64,000 nucleotides of DNA from Streptomyces coffeae (GCF_016741875.1 NZ_JAERRF010000008.1:186001-250000); one strand, 5' to 3'; numbered from the stretch's first letter, positions 33,644 to 43,432 are shown. Program-made: numbers and translations. Notes: generated by a model not told the origin, from the sequence alone.

Positions 33644-34267
33644 ATGAGCACCGCTTCGCCCGCCGCCTCGACCGGTACGGTCCTCGCGGACGTGGTCTTC
33701 CCCGCCCGCCCCGCCCGTGCGGCCGGTCTCCCCGACCGGCGCGCCCTGGCCCGTGACGCCGCGCTGGTGCTCGGCGGCGCCGCGCTCACCGGGCTGGCCG
33801 CACAGCTGTCGGTGCCGGTCCCCGGCTCGCCGGTGCCGGTGACCGGCCAGACCTTCGCCGCCCTGCTGGTGGGCACCTCGCTGGGCGCGGGGCGCGGTTT
33901 CGCGTCCCTGCTGCTGTACGCCGTGGCCGGTATGGCGGGCATGCCGTGGTTCGCCGAGGGCAGCTCCGGCGCCGCCGCCCCGTCCTTCGGCTATGTGCTG
34001 GGCATGCTGCTCGCCGCGACCGTCGTGGGCGCCCTGGCCCGGCGCGGCGGCGACCGCGGGGTGCTGCGCACCGCGGGCACCATGGCGGTCGGCTCCGCGA
34101 TCATCTACGCGGTGGGCGTCCCCTACCTGGCGCTGGCCGCCGACATCTCGCTCGCCCAGGCGGTCGCCGTCGGGCTGACCCCGTTCCTCATCGGGGACGC
34201 CCTGAAGGCGGCGCTGGCGATGGGGGCGCTGCCCGCCGCCTGGAAGCTGGTGGGCCGCCGGGGCTGA
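33644..34267 (+). CDS. bioY: Biotin transporter, BioY (ECF S component or stand-alone)
   Basis: 207 residues with about six membrane helices after a polar ~30-residue N-terminus. BioY features: VPVPGSPVPVTGQTFAALLVG in helix 2 region, LLYAVAGMAGMPWFA, SFGYVLGM and the end FLIGDALKAALA. ATG 33644 has GGGAG eight bases upstream. No bioM/bioN ATPase or T component is adjacent, so it either works alone or shares the global energising module. Read divergently from the first APC permease and convergent to the second. Confidence 0.92.
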   Translation: MSTASPAASTGTVLADVVFPARPARAAGLPDRRALARDAALVLGGAALTGLAAQLSVPVPGSPVPVTGQTFAALLVGTSLGAGRGFASLLLYAVAGMAGMPWFAEGSSGAAAPSFGYVLGMLLAATVVGALARRGGDRGVLRTAGTMAVGSAIIYAVGVPYLALAADISLAQAVAVGLTPFLIGDALKAALAMGALPAAWKLVGRRG

Positions 34268-34336
34268 GCCGGTACGCCCCGCGGCGTTCGCGGGGTCGTG
34301 CGGCACCCCACGGGGCACAGGAGCCGCATAACGGAG

Positions 34337-34371
34337 CCGGGGCCCGTACCATCCGCTGGTGCGGGCCCCGG
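34337..34371. terminator. Bidirectional terminator between bioY and the second permease
   Basis: Ten-bp perfect arms CCGGGGCCCG / CGGGCCCCGG, extended by ACC/GGT pairing inside, between the convergent stops at 34267 and 34425. Confidence 0.7.
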
Positions 34372-34424
34372 TCCGTGTGGCACGGCTCGTAGGCACCCGA
34401 AGTCCCGGTGGACCGGGAGGCGGC

Positions 34425-35894
34425 TTACGGGGCCACGGACTCCTTGGCGCGGCTCTCGGCGCCGTCCACCTGCTGCCGCTGGGGCGACAGCTTGTCGCGG
34501 ACCAGGGCGAAGGCGACCACCAGTGCGGCCACCAGCGCGGAGAGGATGACCTGCTCGCGCCCGTCCTTGTCGGTGAGCATGTAGACCAGCACGAACGAGA
34601 TCATCGCGATGGTCGCCCAGGTCAGGTACGGGAACAGCCACATCCGGACGACCAGCTTCTCCGGGTTCTCGCGCAGGATGATCCCGCGCATCCGCAGCTG
34701 GGTGAAGCAGATGACCAGCCAGACGAAGAGCGCGACGGCACCCGAGGAGTTCAGCAGGAAGTCGAAGACCGTGTCCGGCCACTGGTAGTTGAACCAGACG
34801 GCGATGAAGCCGAAGACGACCGAGCCGAGAATCGCGGTCTGCGGCACACCGCGGGAGTTGGTCCGGGCGAACGCGGCCGGGGCGTCGGAGCGCTGGCCGA
34901 GCGAGAAGGCCATCCGGGAGGCGGTGTAGAGGCCGGAGTTGAGGCAGGAGAGCACGGCGGTCAGCACGATGACGTTCATGACCTGGCCGGCGTGCGGGAT
35001 GCCGATGGATTCCAGCGCGGCCACGTAGGAGCCCTTGTCGGCGATCGCCTTGGAGTCCCAGGGCAGCAGCGTGACGACCACGAAGATCGAGCCCAGGTAG
35101 AAGACCGCGATACGCCAGATCACGCTGTTGGTGGCCTTGGTGACGGCCCGCTGCGGGTCCTCGGACTCACCGGCGGCCAGGGTGACGATCTCGCTGCCCA
35201 TGAAGGAGAAGACGACCAGCAGCACACCGCTGAGGATCGCCCCCGGCCCGTTCGGCAGGAAGCCACTGTGGTCGGTCAGATGGGCCAGGCCGTTCCCCGG
35301 GTTGTCCGAGCCCGGCAGGATGCCGAACACGGCCAGTCCGCCGATCACGATGAACGCCGCGATGGCGACGACCTTGATGCCCGCGAACCAGAACTCGAAC
35401 TCACCGTAGGAGGCGACCGAGACCAGGTTGGTGGCGGTGAGCACGATCATCACGATCAGTGCCCAGGCCCACTGCGGAACGGCCGGTACCCAGCCCTCGA
35501 GGATCACCGCGCCCGCGGTCGCCTCGACGGCCAGCACCACGACCCAGAAGAACCAGTACAGCCAGCCGATGGAGAAGCCCGCCCAGCGGCCGAGCGCCCG
35601 GTCCGCATAGGCGGAGAAGGAACCGGAGGTGGGGTTGGCGGCGGCCATCTCGCCGAGCATCCGCATCACCATGACGACCATCAGGCCGACCAGGGCGTAC
35701 GAGATCAGAATGCCGGGTCCCGCCTTGGCGATACCCGCGCTGGAGCCCACGAACAGGCCGGCGCCGATCACACCGCCAATGGCGATCATCGACAGATGTC
35801 GGTTCTTGAGTCCGGCCTTCAGGCCGTCGGGGGAGCCGGGGCCGGTGTCGCCGGGCCTCTGCTGCTCCGCGCTGGTCGCGGGTTGTGCGCTCAT
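34425..35894 (-). CDS. APC-family amino acid permease (paralogue 2)
   Basis: 489 residues from ATG 35894 (AAAGGA upstream). Twelve-helix amino acid permease with MIAIGGVIGAGLFVGSS, GEFEFWFAGIKV and PEKLVVRMWLFPYLTW, close to the GabP/AnsP-type carriers. It shares motifs along its whole length with the permease at 31927-33348, so the two arose by duplication. A polar tail (DKLSPQRQQVDG) ends the protein. Substrate unknown; the upstream 180 bp, shared with divergent rpiB, are AT-richer than the surroundings. Confidence 0.9.
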   Translation of the reverse strand: MSAQPATSAEQQRPGDTGPGSPDGLKAGLKNRHLSMIAIGGVIGAGLFVGSSAGIAKAGPGILISYALVGLMVVMVMRMLGEMAAANPTSGSFSAYADRALGRWAGFSIGWLYWFFWVVVLAVEATAGAVILEGWVPAVPQWAWALIVMIVLTATNLVSVASYGEFEFWFAGIKVVAIAAFIVIGGLAVFGILPGSDNPGNGLAHLTDHSGFLPNGPGAILSGVLLVVFSFMGSEIVTLAAGESEDPQRAVTKATNSVIWRIAVFYLGSIFVVVTLLPWDSKAIADKGSYVAALESIGIPHAGQVMNVIVLTAVLSCLNSGLYTASRMAFSLGQRSDAPAAFARTNSRGVPQTAILGSVVFGFIAVWFNYQWPDTVFDFLLNSSGAVALFVWLVICFTQLRMRGIILRENPEKLVVRMWLFPYLTWATIAMISFVLVYMLTDKDGREQVILSALVAALVVAFALVRDKLSPQRQQVDGAESRAKESVAP

Positions 35895-36076
35895 GGACTC
35901 GATTCCTTTGCTCTCGGGTTACGAGCGACGCCAGTGAATCTCAGGAAGACGGATTGAAGAACCTTTGATTCCAGATTGTTACCTGAGCTTTCCATGAGGT
36001 TCCTTGGTTTAGGCGAGGTTTTTGTGGTCGTCCACCCGGCGCGGCAGGGGCTGCACGGGCGTGTCACACTCAGGAC

Positions 36077-36565
36077 ATGCGCGTGTACCTCGGTTCCGAC
36101 CATGCCGGTTACGACCTCAAGAACCACCTCGTGGAGTGGCTCAAGGCGGGCGGGCACGAGCCCGTCGACTGCGGCCCGCACATCTACGACGCCCAGGACG
36201 ACTACCCGCCGTTCTGTCTGCGTGCCGCTGAGCGGACCGCCGCCGACCCCGACAGCCTCGGCGTCGTGATCGGCGGATCCGGCAATGGTGAACAGATCGC
36301 TGCCAACAAGGTCAAGGGGGTCAGGGCCGCTCTCGCGTGGAGTGAGCAGACCGCCGCGCTCGGTCGCGAGCACAACAACGCCAATGTGATCAGCGTGGGC
36401 GCCCGGATGCACACGGAGGAAGAGGCGACCAAGTTCGTCGAGATCTTCCTCAACACCCCGTACTCGGGTGAGGAGCGTCACACCCGGCGGATCGAGATGC
36501 TCTCCGCGTACGAGACCACCGGCGAACTGCCCCCGATCCCGGCCCACCACCCCGACCACGCCTGA
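36077..36565 (+). CDS. rpiB: Ribose-5-phosphate isomerase B
   Basis: 162 residues. Interconverts ribulose-5-phosphate and ribose-5-phosphate in the pentose phosphate pathway. SDHAGYDLK at the N-terminus and REHNNANVISVG hold the phosphate and ring-opening residues. As in the mycobacterial enzyme, the E. coli catalytic Cys is absent and the motif reads GGSGNGEQIAANKV, with Glu72 as the presumed base. The stop overlaps the ATG of nei by one base (TGATG), so the two are translated together. Confidence 0.95.
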   Translation: MRVYLGSDHAGYDLKNHLVEWLKAGGHEPVDCGPHIYDAQDDYPPFCLRAAERTAADPDSLGVVIGGSGNGEQIAANKVKGVRAALAWSEQTAALGREHNNANVISVGARMHTEEEATKFVEIFLNTPYSGEERHTRRIEMLSAYETTGELPPIPAHHPDHA

Positions 36566-37374
36566 TGCCCGAAGGGCACACCATCCACCGGCTGGCCGCC
36601 GACCACCTCGAGCGGTTCGGCGGCCGGGCCGTCCGGGCCAGCAGCCCCCAGGGCAAGTTCGCCGATGGCGCCGCCCTGATCGACGGACAGCCGCTGCACC
36701 ACGCCGAGGCCCACGGCAAACACCTCTTCCTGGACTTCGCCGGCACCGGCTGGGTCCATGTCCATCTCGGCCTCTTCGGGAAGTACGGCTTCGGCCCGGC
36801 CCCCGCCCCGCCGCCCACCGACACCGTCCGGCTGCGGCTGGCCAACTCCGGGGCTTACGCGGATCTGCGCGGCCCGACCGCCTGTGCGCTGATCACCGAG
36901 GACGAGAAGCGGGCGGTGCACGACCGGCTCGGCCCCGACCCGCTGCGCCCGGAGGACGACGGCGAGCGCGCCTGGGACCGGATCTCCCGCAGCCGGGTCA
37001 GCGTCGCCGCCCTGCTGATGGACCAGAAGATCGTCTCCGGGGTGGGCAATGTGTACCGCGCCGAGGTGCTGTTCCGGCACGGCATCGACCCGTACCGCCC
37101 CGGCCGCGGGCTCACCCGCGCCGAGTGGGACGCGATGTGGGCGGATCTGGCGGAGCTGATGCGCGAGGGCGTACGGAACAACCGGATCGACACCGTCCGG
37201 CCCGAGCACACCCCCGAGGCGATGGGCCGCCCGCCGCGCGTGGACGACCACGGCGGCGAGGTGTACGTCTACCGCCGCGCCGGGCAGCCCTGCCACATCT
37301 GCGGCGGCGAGGTCCGCACCGCCGACCTCGCCGCCCGCAATCTCTTCTGGTGCCCCGGCTGTCAGCGGGCTTGA
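36565..37374 (+). CDS. nei: Formamidopyrimidine-DNA glycosylase / endonuclease VIII family (Nei-type)
   Basis: 269 residues. Base-excision repair glycosylase/AP lyase for oxidised bases. N-terminal PEGHTIHRLA provides the catalytic Pro (after Met removal) and Glu, and is the Nei1-type sequence of actinobacteria; VGNVYRAEVLF forms the helix-two-turn-helix; the C-terminal zinc finger is CHICGG...CPGC with the Arg/Gln-containing loop at GCQRA. Starts one base into the rpiB stop. Convergent with the Eis-like gene, whose stop is 17 bp away. Confidence 0.93.
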   Translation: MPEGHTIHRLAADHLERFGGRAVRASSPQGKFADGAALIDGQPLHHAEAHGKHLFLDFAGTGWVHVHLGLFGKYGFGPAPAPPPTDTVRLRLANSGAYADLRGPTACALITEDEKRAVHDRLGPDPLRPEDDGERAWDRISRSRVSVAALLMDQKIVSGVGNVYRAEVLFRHGIDPYRPGRGLTRAEWDAMWADLAELMREGVRNNRIDTVRPEHTPEAMGRPPRVDDHGGEVYVYRRAGQPCHICGGEVRTADLAARNLFWCPGCQRA

Positions 37375-37391
37375 ACGCCCCGTCGGCCGCC

Positions 37392-38621
37392 TCAGAAGCC
37401 GTGCGGGAGCCAGGGGGCCCGGGTGCTCAGGAAAGCGGCCGACGCCGCCTCCAGGGCCCCTTCGCGCGCCTCCCGCACCCGGCCCGCGCCCGCCAGGGCG
37501 TCCAGCGACACCCCGCCGAGGTAGGCCGCGCCCAACTCCCGTACGCCGAGACGGAGATCGGGGGCGTCGGAGGTGCGGGCGCACGAGGCGCCCTTGGCGT
37601 CGCCGGTCAGCCGCCAGCGCCCCTCGTTCCAGGGGCAGAAGGGGTCGGTCACCTCCAGCACGACATCCAGCGGCGCGGTGTACGCCCGTGCCTCCAGCGC
37701 CGCGCCCACCTCCACCAGCCGTACGTGCAGCCGGTCCTTCAGCCGCACCTGGCACCGCCGGATGTCCGAGACCAGGTGCTGCCAGGGGTCGTCGACCGGA
37801 CGGCCTTCGGTGCGGATGACCGAGGTCAGGTCGATCTCGAACAGGAAGCGCCACAGCGCCGCACAGGAGGCCGGGTCCAGGGCGTCCAGATCGCGCAGCA
37901 GGACCATGCCCTTGGGCCCGGCCAGGTCCCAGTCCGCCTTGACGGCGAACCGCGCGTACCCGGTGACCTCGCCGTCCGACTCGGCCAGCACACAGCGCAG
38001 CGGGGACGCCCCCTCGCGCTCACCCGGCGGGTCGAGCACCGGCAGCCGCTCCCAGCCCGGGAGGCGCTCCAGCATGCCCGGCCGGGTGGGCACCAGCCGG
38101 GCGTAGACGGCCTCGCAGGCCGCGGCCCCGTCGGCCGGGGCCACCTCCCGCAGGGTCACCGCGTCGGTGCCGTCGGGGACGGACAGCCGCACCCGGTCGG
38201 TGTCGATCTCCGCGTACGCGTTCTGGGTGGCGATGCCGTAGCCGAACCGGCCGTAGATATCCGGTTCCGATGCGGTCAGCACCGCCAGCGGCTCGCCCGC
38301 CGCGCGGATGTCGTCCAACTGGCGTCTCATCATGGAGCGCAGCACTCCGCGCCGCCGGTGGGTCGGCTGCACGCTGACCATGGTCACACCGGCCGCGGCC
38401 ACCGACGCCCCGCCGGGAACCGTCATCCGGAAGCTGAACAGACCCGCGGTACCGACGAGGTCCTCGCCGTCCCACATCCCGATCGACCGCTCGCATTCGG
38501 TCAACTCCCGCCAGAGCGCGATTTCCTCGGGCGCTTCGGGAACTCCGCCGAATGCGAGGAGCAGCTTTCCGTACCAATCATCCCAAATCGCAGGATCGAG
38601 CACGCGTAGCGCAGTCGTCAT
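37392..38621 (-). CDS. Eis-like GNAT acetyltransferase with SCP2-like C-terminal domain
   Basis: 409 residues from ATG 38621. The family has two GNAT halves and a sterol-carrier-type C-terminal domain, assembles into hexamers and, in mycobacteria, acetylates many amines including aminoglycosides and protein lysines. Visible: VTMVSVQPTHRRRGVLRSMM (acetyl-CoA loop), YGRFGYGIAT, the VTDPFCPWNEGRWRLTGDA stretch of the SCP2-like part, and the expected C-terminal Phe. The terminal carboxylate is catalytic in Eis, and the protein does end in HGF. Physiological substrate in Streptomyces is not known. Confidence 0.88.
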   Translation of the reverse strand: MTTALRVLDPAIWDDWYGKLLLAFGGVPEAPEEIALWRELTECERSIGMWDGEDLVGTAGLFSFRMTVPGGASVAAAGVTMVSVQPTHRRRGVLRSMMRRQLDDIRAAGEPLAVLTASEPDIYGRFGYGIATQNAYAEIDTDRVRLSVPDGTDAVTLREVAPADGAAACEAVYARLVPTRPGMLERLPGWERLPVLDPPGEREGASPLRCVLAESDGEVTGYARFAVKADWDLAGPKGMVLLRDLDALDPASCAALWRFLFEIDLTSVIRTEGRPVDDPWQHLVSDIRRCQVRLKDRLHVRLVEVGAALEARAYTAPLDVVLEVTDPFCPWNEGRWRLTGDAKGASCARTSDAPDLRLGVRELGAAYLGGVSLDALAGAGRVREAREGALEAASAAFLSTRAPWLPHGF

Positions 38622-38749
38622 ATTCCTATCCCTAGCAGCAGTTTCCCGTACACGCGAACGAATTTCGCTTACGATTGCCCCCCTGCGCGGGTGGTTCGAC
38701 GCGCCACGAATCGACGCGCGTCCAAACGGGTGGGTAGGGTCCCGGTGCA

Positions 38750-39892
38750 ATGACAGGCGGCGTGGACACCCCGATGGCCCGGGTGCGCAGAGCACTGCAC
38801 CGGGCTCGCACAGCCGTGCGCAAAGCCGGAGTGGACTATTTCCGCGGTGAGGGCTCCGACCGGCTGGCCCTGGCCGTGCTGCTCCTCGGCGTCCCCGCCA
38901 TCGCCTGCGGCACCATCGCCCAGCCCGACTGGTGCGCCCCCTCCGCGCTCGTCCTGCCCATCGTCGCGGGCGGTCTGCTGCTGCGCCCCGCCAGTCTGCT
39001 CGCCCTCTACGCGGCCGCCGCCACCGCCCTGATCGTGGAGTCCGCCGTCCTCGGCCCCTACACCGAGGAGGACGCCTCCTCCCGGGTCACCCCGGGCACC
39101 ATCCTGGTCGTCGCCGCCGTCGGCTTCTTCGGCCTGCTGATCGCCCAGTTCCGCAGCCGGGTCGGGGTGCCCTGGCGGCGCGGCGGCACCATGCTGTTCG
39201 ACCTGCGCGAGCGCATCCGCGTACAGAGCAAACTGCCCGGACTGCCGCGCGGCTGGCACCGCGAGATGGCACTGCGCCCGGCCGGCGGACAGTCCTTCTC
39301 CGGCGACTTCGTGGTGGCCGCCCGCACCGGCGGCGGGCGCACCCTCGAGGTCGTCCTCACCGACGTCTCCGGCAAGGGCATGGACGCGGCCTCCCGCGCC
39401 CTGCTGCTCTCCGGCGCCTTCGGCGGCCTCCTCGGCTCCCTGCCGCCGCACGGCTTCCTTCCCGCCGCCAACGGCTATCTCCTCCGGCAGGACTGGGACG
39501 AGGGCTTCGCGACCTCCGTCCACCTCGTCCTCGACCTCGACAGCGGCGACTTCGAGCTGTTCTCCGCCGGACACCTCCCCGCCCTCCAACTCAGCGCGGG
39601 CACCGGCAAATGGGAGGAGAAGGCCGCCGACGGCCCGCTCCTGGGCGTCTACGACGGTGCCCAGTTCGACCCCATCAAGGGCACCCTCCGCCCCGGCGAC
39701 GTCCTGATGCTCTTCACCGACGGCCTCGTGGAGACCGCCGACCGGGACATCAGCGAAGGCATCGACCGCCTCACCGGCGAGGCCGACCGCTATGTCTCCG
39801 CCGGCTTCCAGGGTGCCGCCTGGCATCTGATCGAGACGGTGGCCAAGGACGTCAACGACGACCGCGCGCTGCTGCTGATCTGCCGCGAGTAG
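38750..39892 (+). CDS. Membrane-anchored PP2C/SpoIIE-type phosphatase
   Basis: 380 residues. Three to four hydrophobic segments (about residues 39-125) precede a SpoIIE-like PPM phosphatase domain. Metal-binding Asp motifs are present: FSGDFVVAA, LTDVSGKGMDAA, LMLFTDGLVE and NDDRALLLI. This class acts on phosphorylated anti-sigma antagonists or other Ser/Thr phosphoproteins; no anti-sigma factor gene is adjacent, so the target is unknown. ATG 38750 follows an otherwise short divergent gap to the Eis-like gene. Transcribed alone as far as can be seen. Confidence 0.85.
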   Translation: MTGGVDTPMARVRRALHRARTAVRKAGVDYFRGEGSDRLALAVLLLGVPAIACGTIAQPDWCAPSALVLPIVAGGLLLRPASLLALYAAAATALIVESAVLGPYTEEDASSRVTPGTILVVAAVGFFGLLIAQFRSRVGVPWRRGGTMLFDLRERIRVQSKLPGLPRGWHREMALRPAGGQSFSGDFVVAARTGGGRTLEVVLTDVSGKGMDAASRALLLSGAFGGLLGSLPPHGFLPAANGYLLRQDWDEGFATSVHLVLDLDSGDFELFSAGHLPALQLSAGTGKWEEKAADGPLLGVYDGAQFDPIKGTLRPGDVLMLFTDGLVETADRDISEGIDRLTGEADRYVSAGFQGAAWHLIETVAKDVNDDRALLLICRE

Positions 39893-40015
39893 GACGGCCC
39901 CCAGGTCACCGGGGGTTAGCCCCACCCCGTACACACCGGAAACCGCCATGGCCGCGGCCGCTCCGCGCTCCGTACGTTCGAGGGAATCGGGCGAACTCCT
40001 CGGAAGGCGGAAACC

Positions 40016-40837
40016 ATGCGGCTGCGCGAGCGGCGACGCGGGCATCACACCAGCGGGCAGCACACCGGCGAGTACGACGCGGCCGGAACCGGCGACCACG
40101 CCGTCGGCCGCGGTGGCGGCGCCGTGCACGCCTTGCGCGGGATCGACCTTGTGCTGCCGCGCGGCAGCTTCACCGCCGTGATGGGCCCGTCCGGATCCGG
40201 CAAGTCCACGTTCCTCCAGTGCGCCGCGGGACTCGACCGGCCCACCGCGGGATCCGTACGGCTGGGCGGCACCGAGATCACCGGCATGAGCGAGAACAAG
40301 CTCACCGCGCTGCGCCGCAGCCGCCTCGGCTTCGTCTTCCAGGCCTTCAATCTGCTGCCTTCGCTCACCGTCGAGCAGAACGTGCTGCTCCCCCTGCGGC
40401 TCGCGGGCGTCCGCCCCGACCGCCGCCTGGCCCGCGAAGTGCTCGCCCAAGTCGGACTGCACGAGCACTCCCAGCACCGCCCCGGGCAGCTCTCCGGCGG
40501 CCAGCAACAGCGCGTGGCCATCGCCCGAGCCCTCGTCACCCGCCCTGACGTCGTCTTCGCCGACGAGCCGACCGGCGCCCTGGACACCGTCACCGCCGCC
40601 GAGGTGCTCGTCCTGCTGCGGCACGCCGTGGACGCGCTCGGCGCGACCGTCGTCATGGTCACCCACGACCCGGTGGCCGCCGGCTACGCCGACCACACGC
40701 TCTTCCTCGCCGACGGCTCCATCGCCGACCGGCTGCCCCGCTCCCCGGCAGCCGACATCGCCGAGCGGATGACCCGGCTCACCGGCCGGGTCCCCGCCGC
40801 CGCTGCCGCTGCCATGGCCGGGGGACCGGTCCGATGA
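40016..40837 (+). CDS. ABC exporter ATPase, MacB/LolD-like
   Basis: 273 residues from ATG 40016 (GGAAGGCGG upstream). Walker A GPSGSGKST, Q-loop FQAFNLLPS, signature LSGGQQQR, Walker B VVFADEPTG, H-loop VTHD: a complete ATPase. Pairs with the FtsX-type permease whose ATG overlaps its stop (ATGA). Odd: the first ~40 residues are a polar His/Gly-rich stretch with no similarity to the usual first strand, and the A-loop aromatic residue that stacks on ATP is missing (AVGRGGGAVHALRG). Substrate unknown; such pairs export peptides, antibiotics or lipids or remodel the envelope. Confidence 0.92.
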   Translation: MRLRERRRGHHTSGQHTGEYDAAGTGDHAVGRGGGAVHALRGIDLVLPRGSFTAVMGPSGSGKSTFLQCAAGLDRPTAGSVRLGGTEITGMSENKLTALRRSRLGFVFQAFNLLPSLTVEQNVLLPLRLAGVRPDRRLAREVLAQVGLHEHSQHRPGQLSGGQQQRVAIARALVTRPDVVFADEPTGALDTVTAAEVLVLLRHAVDALGATVVMVTHDPVAAGYADHTLFLADGSIADRLPRSPAADIAERMTRLTGRVPAAAAAAMAGGPVR

Positions 40838-43359
40838 GGTCGTTCAGCAACGGACTGGCCCGCGCCGCCGTCCGGTTCAAACCGTCCGCCTTCGCGGGCA
40901 CCTTCATCGCCCTGATGCTCGCCGCGGTGATCGTGTCCGCCTGCGGGATCCTGCTGGAGACCGGCCTGAGGGCCTCCGTACCGCCGGAGCGCTACGCCGC
41001 CGCCCCCGTCGTGGCCACCGCCGATCAAGACGTCGACTACGGCAGCGGGGACGTGGCCGACAGCAAGCAGGTTCCCGACCGGGCCCGGCTCGACGCCTCC
41101 CTCGTCACCACCGCCGCCCGCACCCCGGGCGCCGCCGCGGCGGCGCCCGATCTGACCTTCCCGCTGCGCACCGCCCACGGCGGGCTGACCGGCCATGGCT
41201 GGGGCGCGGCCCCCTTCACCGGTATCGCCCTGGCCAACGGCAGCGCACCGCGCGGCGGCGAGGTGGTGCTCACCGAGGCCGCCGCCCGCGCCGCGGGCAC
41301 CGGCGTGGGCGGGCGGATCACCGTGACCGCACCGGACGGCGACCACACCTTCCGGGTGTCCGGACTCGCCCGTACCACCGGCGCTGCGCACTCCGCCGAG
41401 GACGAGGGTCCGGCCGCCTGGTTCACCGACCGCCGGGCGGGGGCGCTCAGCGGCCACCCCCGTGACGTCGACGCGATCCTCGTCCGCCCCGGACCGGGCA
41501 CCACCGCCGACACGCTCGCCGACCGTCTGGAGCGGGCCTTCCGGGGCGCCGCCCACGCACCGGGCGTCCACACCGGCGACGGCCGTGGCGACGTCGAGGA
41601 GCCCGCGCTCGCCGAGGCGAAGGAGACGCTCATCGCCCTCGGCGGCTCCTTCGGCGGAGTGGCCACCGCCGTCGCCGTCTTCACCGCCGCGGGCACCGTC
41701 GCCCTCTCCGTCGGCCAGCGCCGCCGCGAATTCGCGCTGCTGCGCGCGATCGGCGCCACCCCGCGCCAGATCCGCCGGTCGATCGCCACCGAGGCCCTGC
41801 TGGTCGCACCGCTCGCGGGCGCGCTCGGCTGTCTGCCCGGAATCGCCCTGGCGCGCTGGTGGTTCGGACAGCTCAAGGACAAAGGGGCGGTCCCCGAAGA
41901 GGTGGAGTTCGCGCTCTCCTGGCTGCCGCCGACGATCGCCGTCGGCGCGGGCCTGCTGACCGCTCTCCTGGCGGGCCTGGTGGCCGCCCGCCGCCCCGCG
42001 CGGATCACACCGGGCCAGGCCCTCGGCGAGGCGGCCGTCGAACGGCTGCGGCCCGGACTGATCCGTACGCCACTGGGCCTGGCCGCCCTCGTCGGCGGCT
42101 TCGTCCTCGCCGGGGTCGCCGCCTCGTCCACCGGTGAGGACGCGGCCAACGCCGCCCTCGGCGTCGTGATGCTCTTCATGCTCGCCGTGGGGCTGCTCGG
42201 CCCGCAGATCGCCCGGCTGTGCGCCTGGCTGATCGGGATGCCGCTGCGCGCGGGATCCGCCGCGGCCCATCTGGCGTCCACCACCACCCGGGCCAACGCC
42301 GGCCGCCTCGCCTCCGCGATCACCCCGATCGTGCTGGCCATGGCCTTCTCCTCCACCCTGGTCTTCCTGCACACCAGCGAGGACCACGTGACGGCGGAGC
42401 AGTCCCGGGCGGGCATCGTCGCCGACCAGGTGCTCACCGCACCCGACGGCCTCCCGTCCGGCACCGCCGAACGGGCCGCGTCCGTCCGGGGCGTCACGGC
42501 GGCGGTGGGCGTCCTGCGCACCGGCGTCCTGGTCCCGACCGGCTCGGGCGGAGCCAGTCCACTGGAAGGCGTCTCCGCCCAGGGCGTCTCGGGCGGCGGC
42601 CGCGCCCTGGCGGCGGTGCAGGATCTGGACCTCCGTACCGGCCGGCTGGACGAGCTCGGCGCGGGCCGGGTGGCGGTCGACGCGAACGTGGCGGAGGCGG
42701 CGGGCGTCGAGGTCGGCGACCGGCTGCGGCTGCGGCTCCCGGACGGCACCGCCGTGCGGCCCAAGGTGATCGCCACCTATGGGCGGGGTCTGGGCCTCGC
42801 CCGGGTCACCTTCCCCCGGGCGGCGCTGACAGCCCATGTGACGGCGTCCTTCGACAGCACGGTGCTGGTACGGGACGACGCGGGCGCGGACCGGGCGGCC
42901 GTCGCGGCGGCCCTCGGCCGGATCGGCGCGCAGGTCACCGACCGGGACGGCTACGCGGCCGCCCAGGACGAGGAGCGCGAGCTCAACGCCTGGGCCAACA
43001 CCACCATGGCCGCGGTCCTCGGCGGCTTCGCCGCCGTCGGCGCCGCCAACACCCTGGTGATGACGGTGCTCGACCGCCGCCGCGAGCTGAGCACCCTGCG
43101 GCTGATCGGATCCACCCGTCGGCAGATCCTCGGGATGGTGCGCTGGGAGGCCCTGCTGGTGGCCACCGCGGGCATCGTCCTGGGCACGGCCATCGCCCTG
43201 GCGACGCTCACCCCGATGACCCGCGGGCTGACCGGGGAGGGCCCGTACATCCCGCCGCTCACCTACGGCGCCTTCGCGGGCACGGCCGTGGCGCTCGGCC
43301 TGGTGGCGACGGGGCTGCCCGCGCGGGCGGCGCTGCGCCGGAAGCGCCGGGGCCTGTAG
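40834..43359 (+). CDS. FtsX-domain ABC permease (MacB-like, two FtsX modules)
   Basis: 841 residues. N-terminal membrane helix (about 22-45), a large extracytoplasmic domain, a first FtsX helix block near residues 260-400, further helices around 420-480, a second extracytoplasmic domain, and a final FtsX block near 720-835. The cytoplasmic coupling motif RRREFALLRAIGATPRQI and its second copy RRRELSTLRLIGSTRRQI are clear. ATGA overlap with the ATPase gene makes a two-gene operon, closed by the 17-bp-stem terminator. The substrate is not indicated; no sensor kinase pair of the BceRS type lies nearby. Confidence 0.92.
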   Translation: MRSFSNGLARAAVRFKPSAFAGTFIALMLAAVIVSACGILLETGLRASVPPERYAAAPVVATADQDVDYGSGDVADSKQVPDRARLDASLVTTAARTPGAAAAAPDLTFPLRTAHGGLTGHGWGAAPFTGIALANGSAPRGGEVVLTEAAARAAGTGVGGRITVTAPDGDHTFRVSGLARTTGAAHSAEDEGPAAWFTDRRAGALSGHPRDVDAILVRPGPGTTADTLADRLERAFRGAAHAPGVHTGDGRGDVEEPALAEAKETLIALGGSFGGVATAVAVFTAAGTVALSVGQRRREFALLRAIGATPRQIRRSIATEALLVAPLAGALGCLPGIALARWWFGQLKDKGAVPEEVEFALSWLPPTIAVGAGLLTALLAGLVAARRPARITPGQALGEAAVERLRPGLIRTPLGLAALVGGFVLAGVAASSTGEDAANAALGVVMLFMLAVGLLGPQIARLCAWLIGMPLRAGSAAAHLASTTTRANAGRLASAITPIVLAMAFSSTLVFLHTSEDHVTAEQSRAGIVADQVLTAPDGLPSGTAERAASVRGVTAAVGVLRTGVLVPTGSGGASPLEGVSAQGVSGGGRALAAVQDLDLRTGRLDELGAGRVAVDANVAEAAGVEVGDRLRLRLPDGTAVRPKVIATYGRGLGLARVTFPRAALTAHVTASFDSTVLVRDDAGADRAAVAAALGRIGAQVTDRDGYAAAQDEERELNAWANTTMAAVLGGFAAVGAANTLVMTVLDRRRELSTLRLIGSTRRQILGMVRWEALLVATAGIVLGTAIALATLTPMTRGLTGEGPYIPPLTYGAFAGTAVALGLVATGLPARAALRRKRRGL

Positions 43360-43364
43360 GGACA

Positions 43365-43402
43365 CGATGAGGGCCGGAGCCATGTGGCTCCGGCCCTCAT
43401 CG
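43365..43402. terminator. Bidirectional terminator after the ABC operon
   Basis: Seventeen-bp perfect stem CGATGAGGGCCGGAGCC / GGCTCCGGCCCTCATCG with a four-base loop, between the convergent stops at 43359 and 43433. Confidence 0.85.
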
Positions 43403-43432
43403 TTCCCGTCGCGCGTTCCCGGGTGGGGGTCC

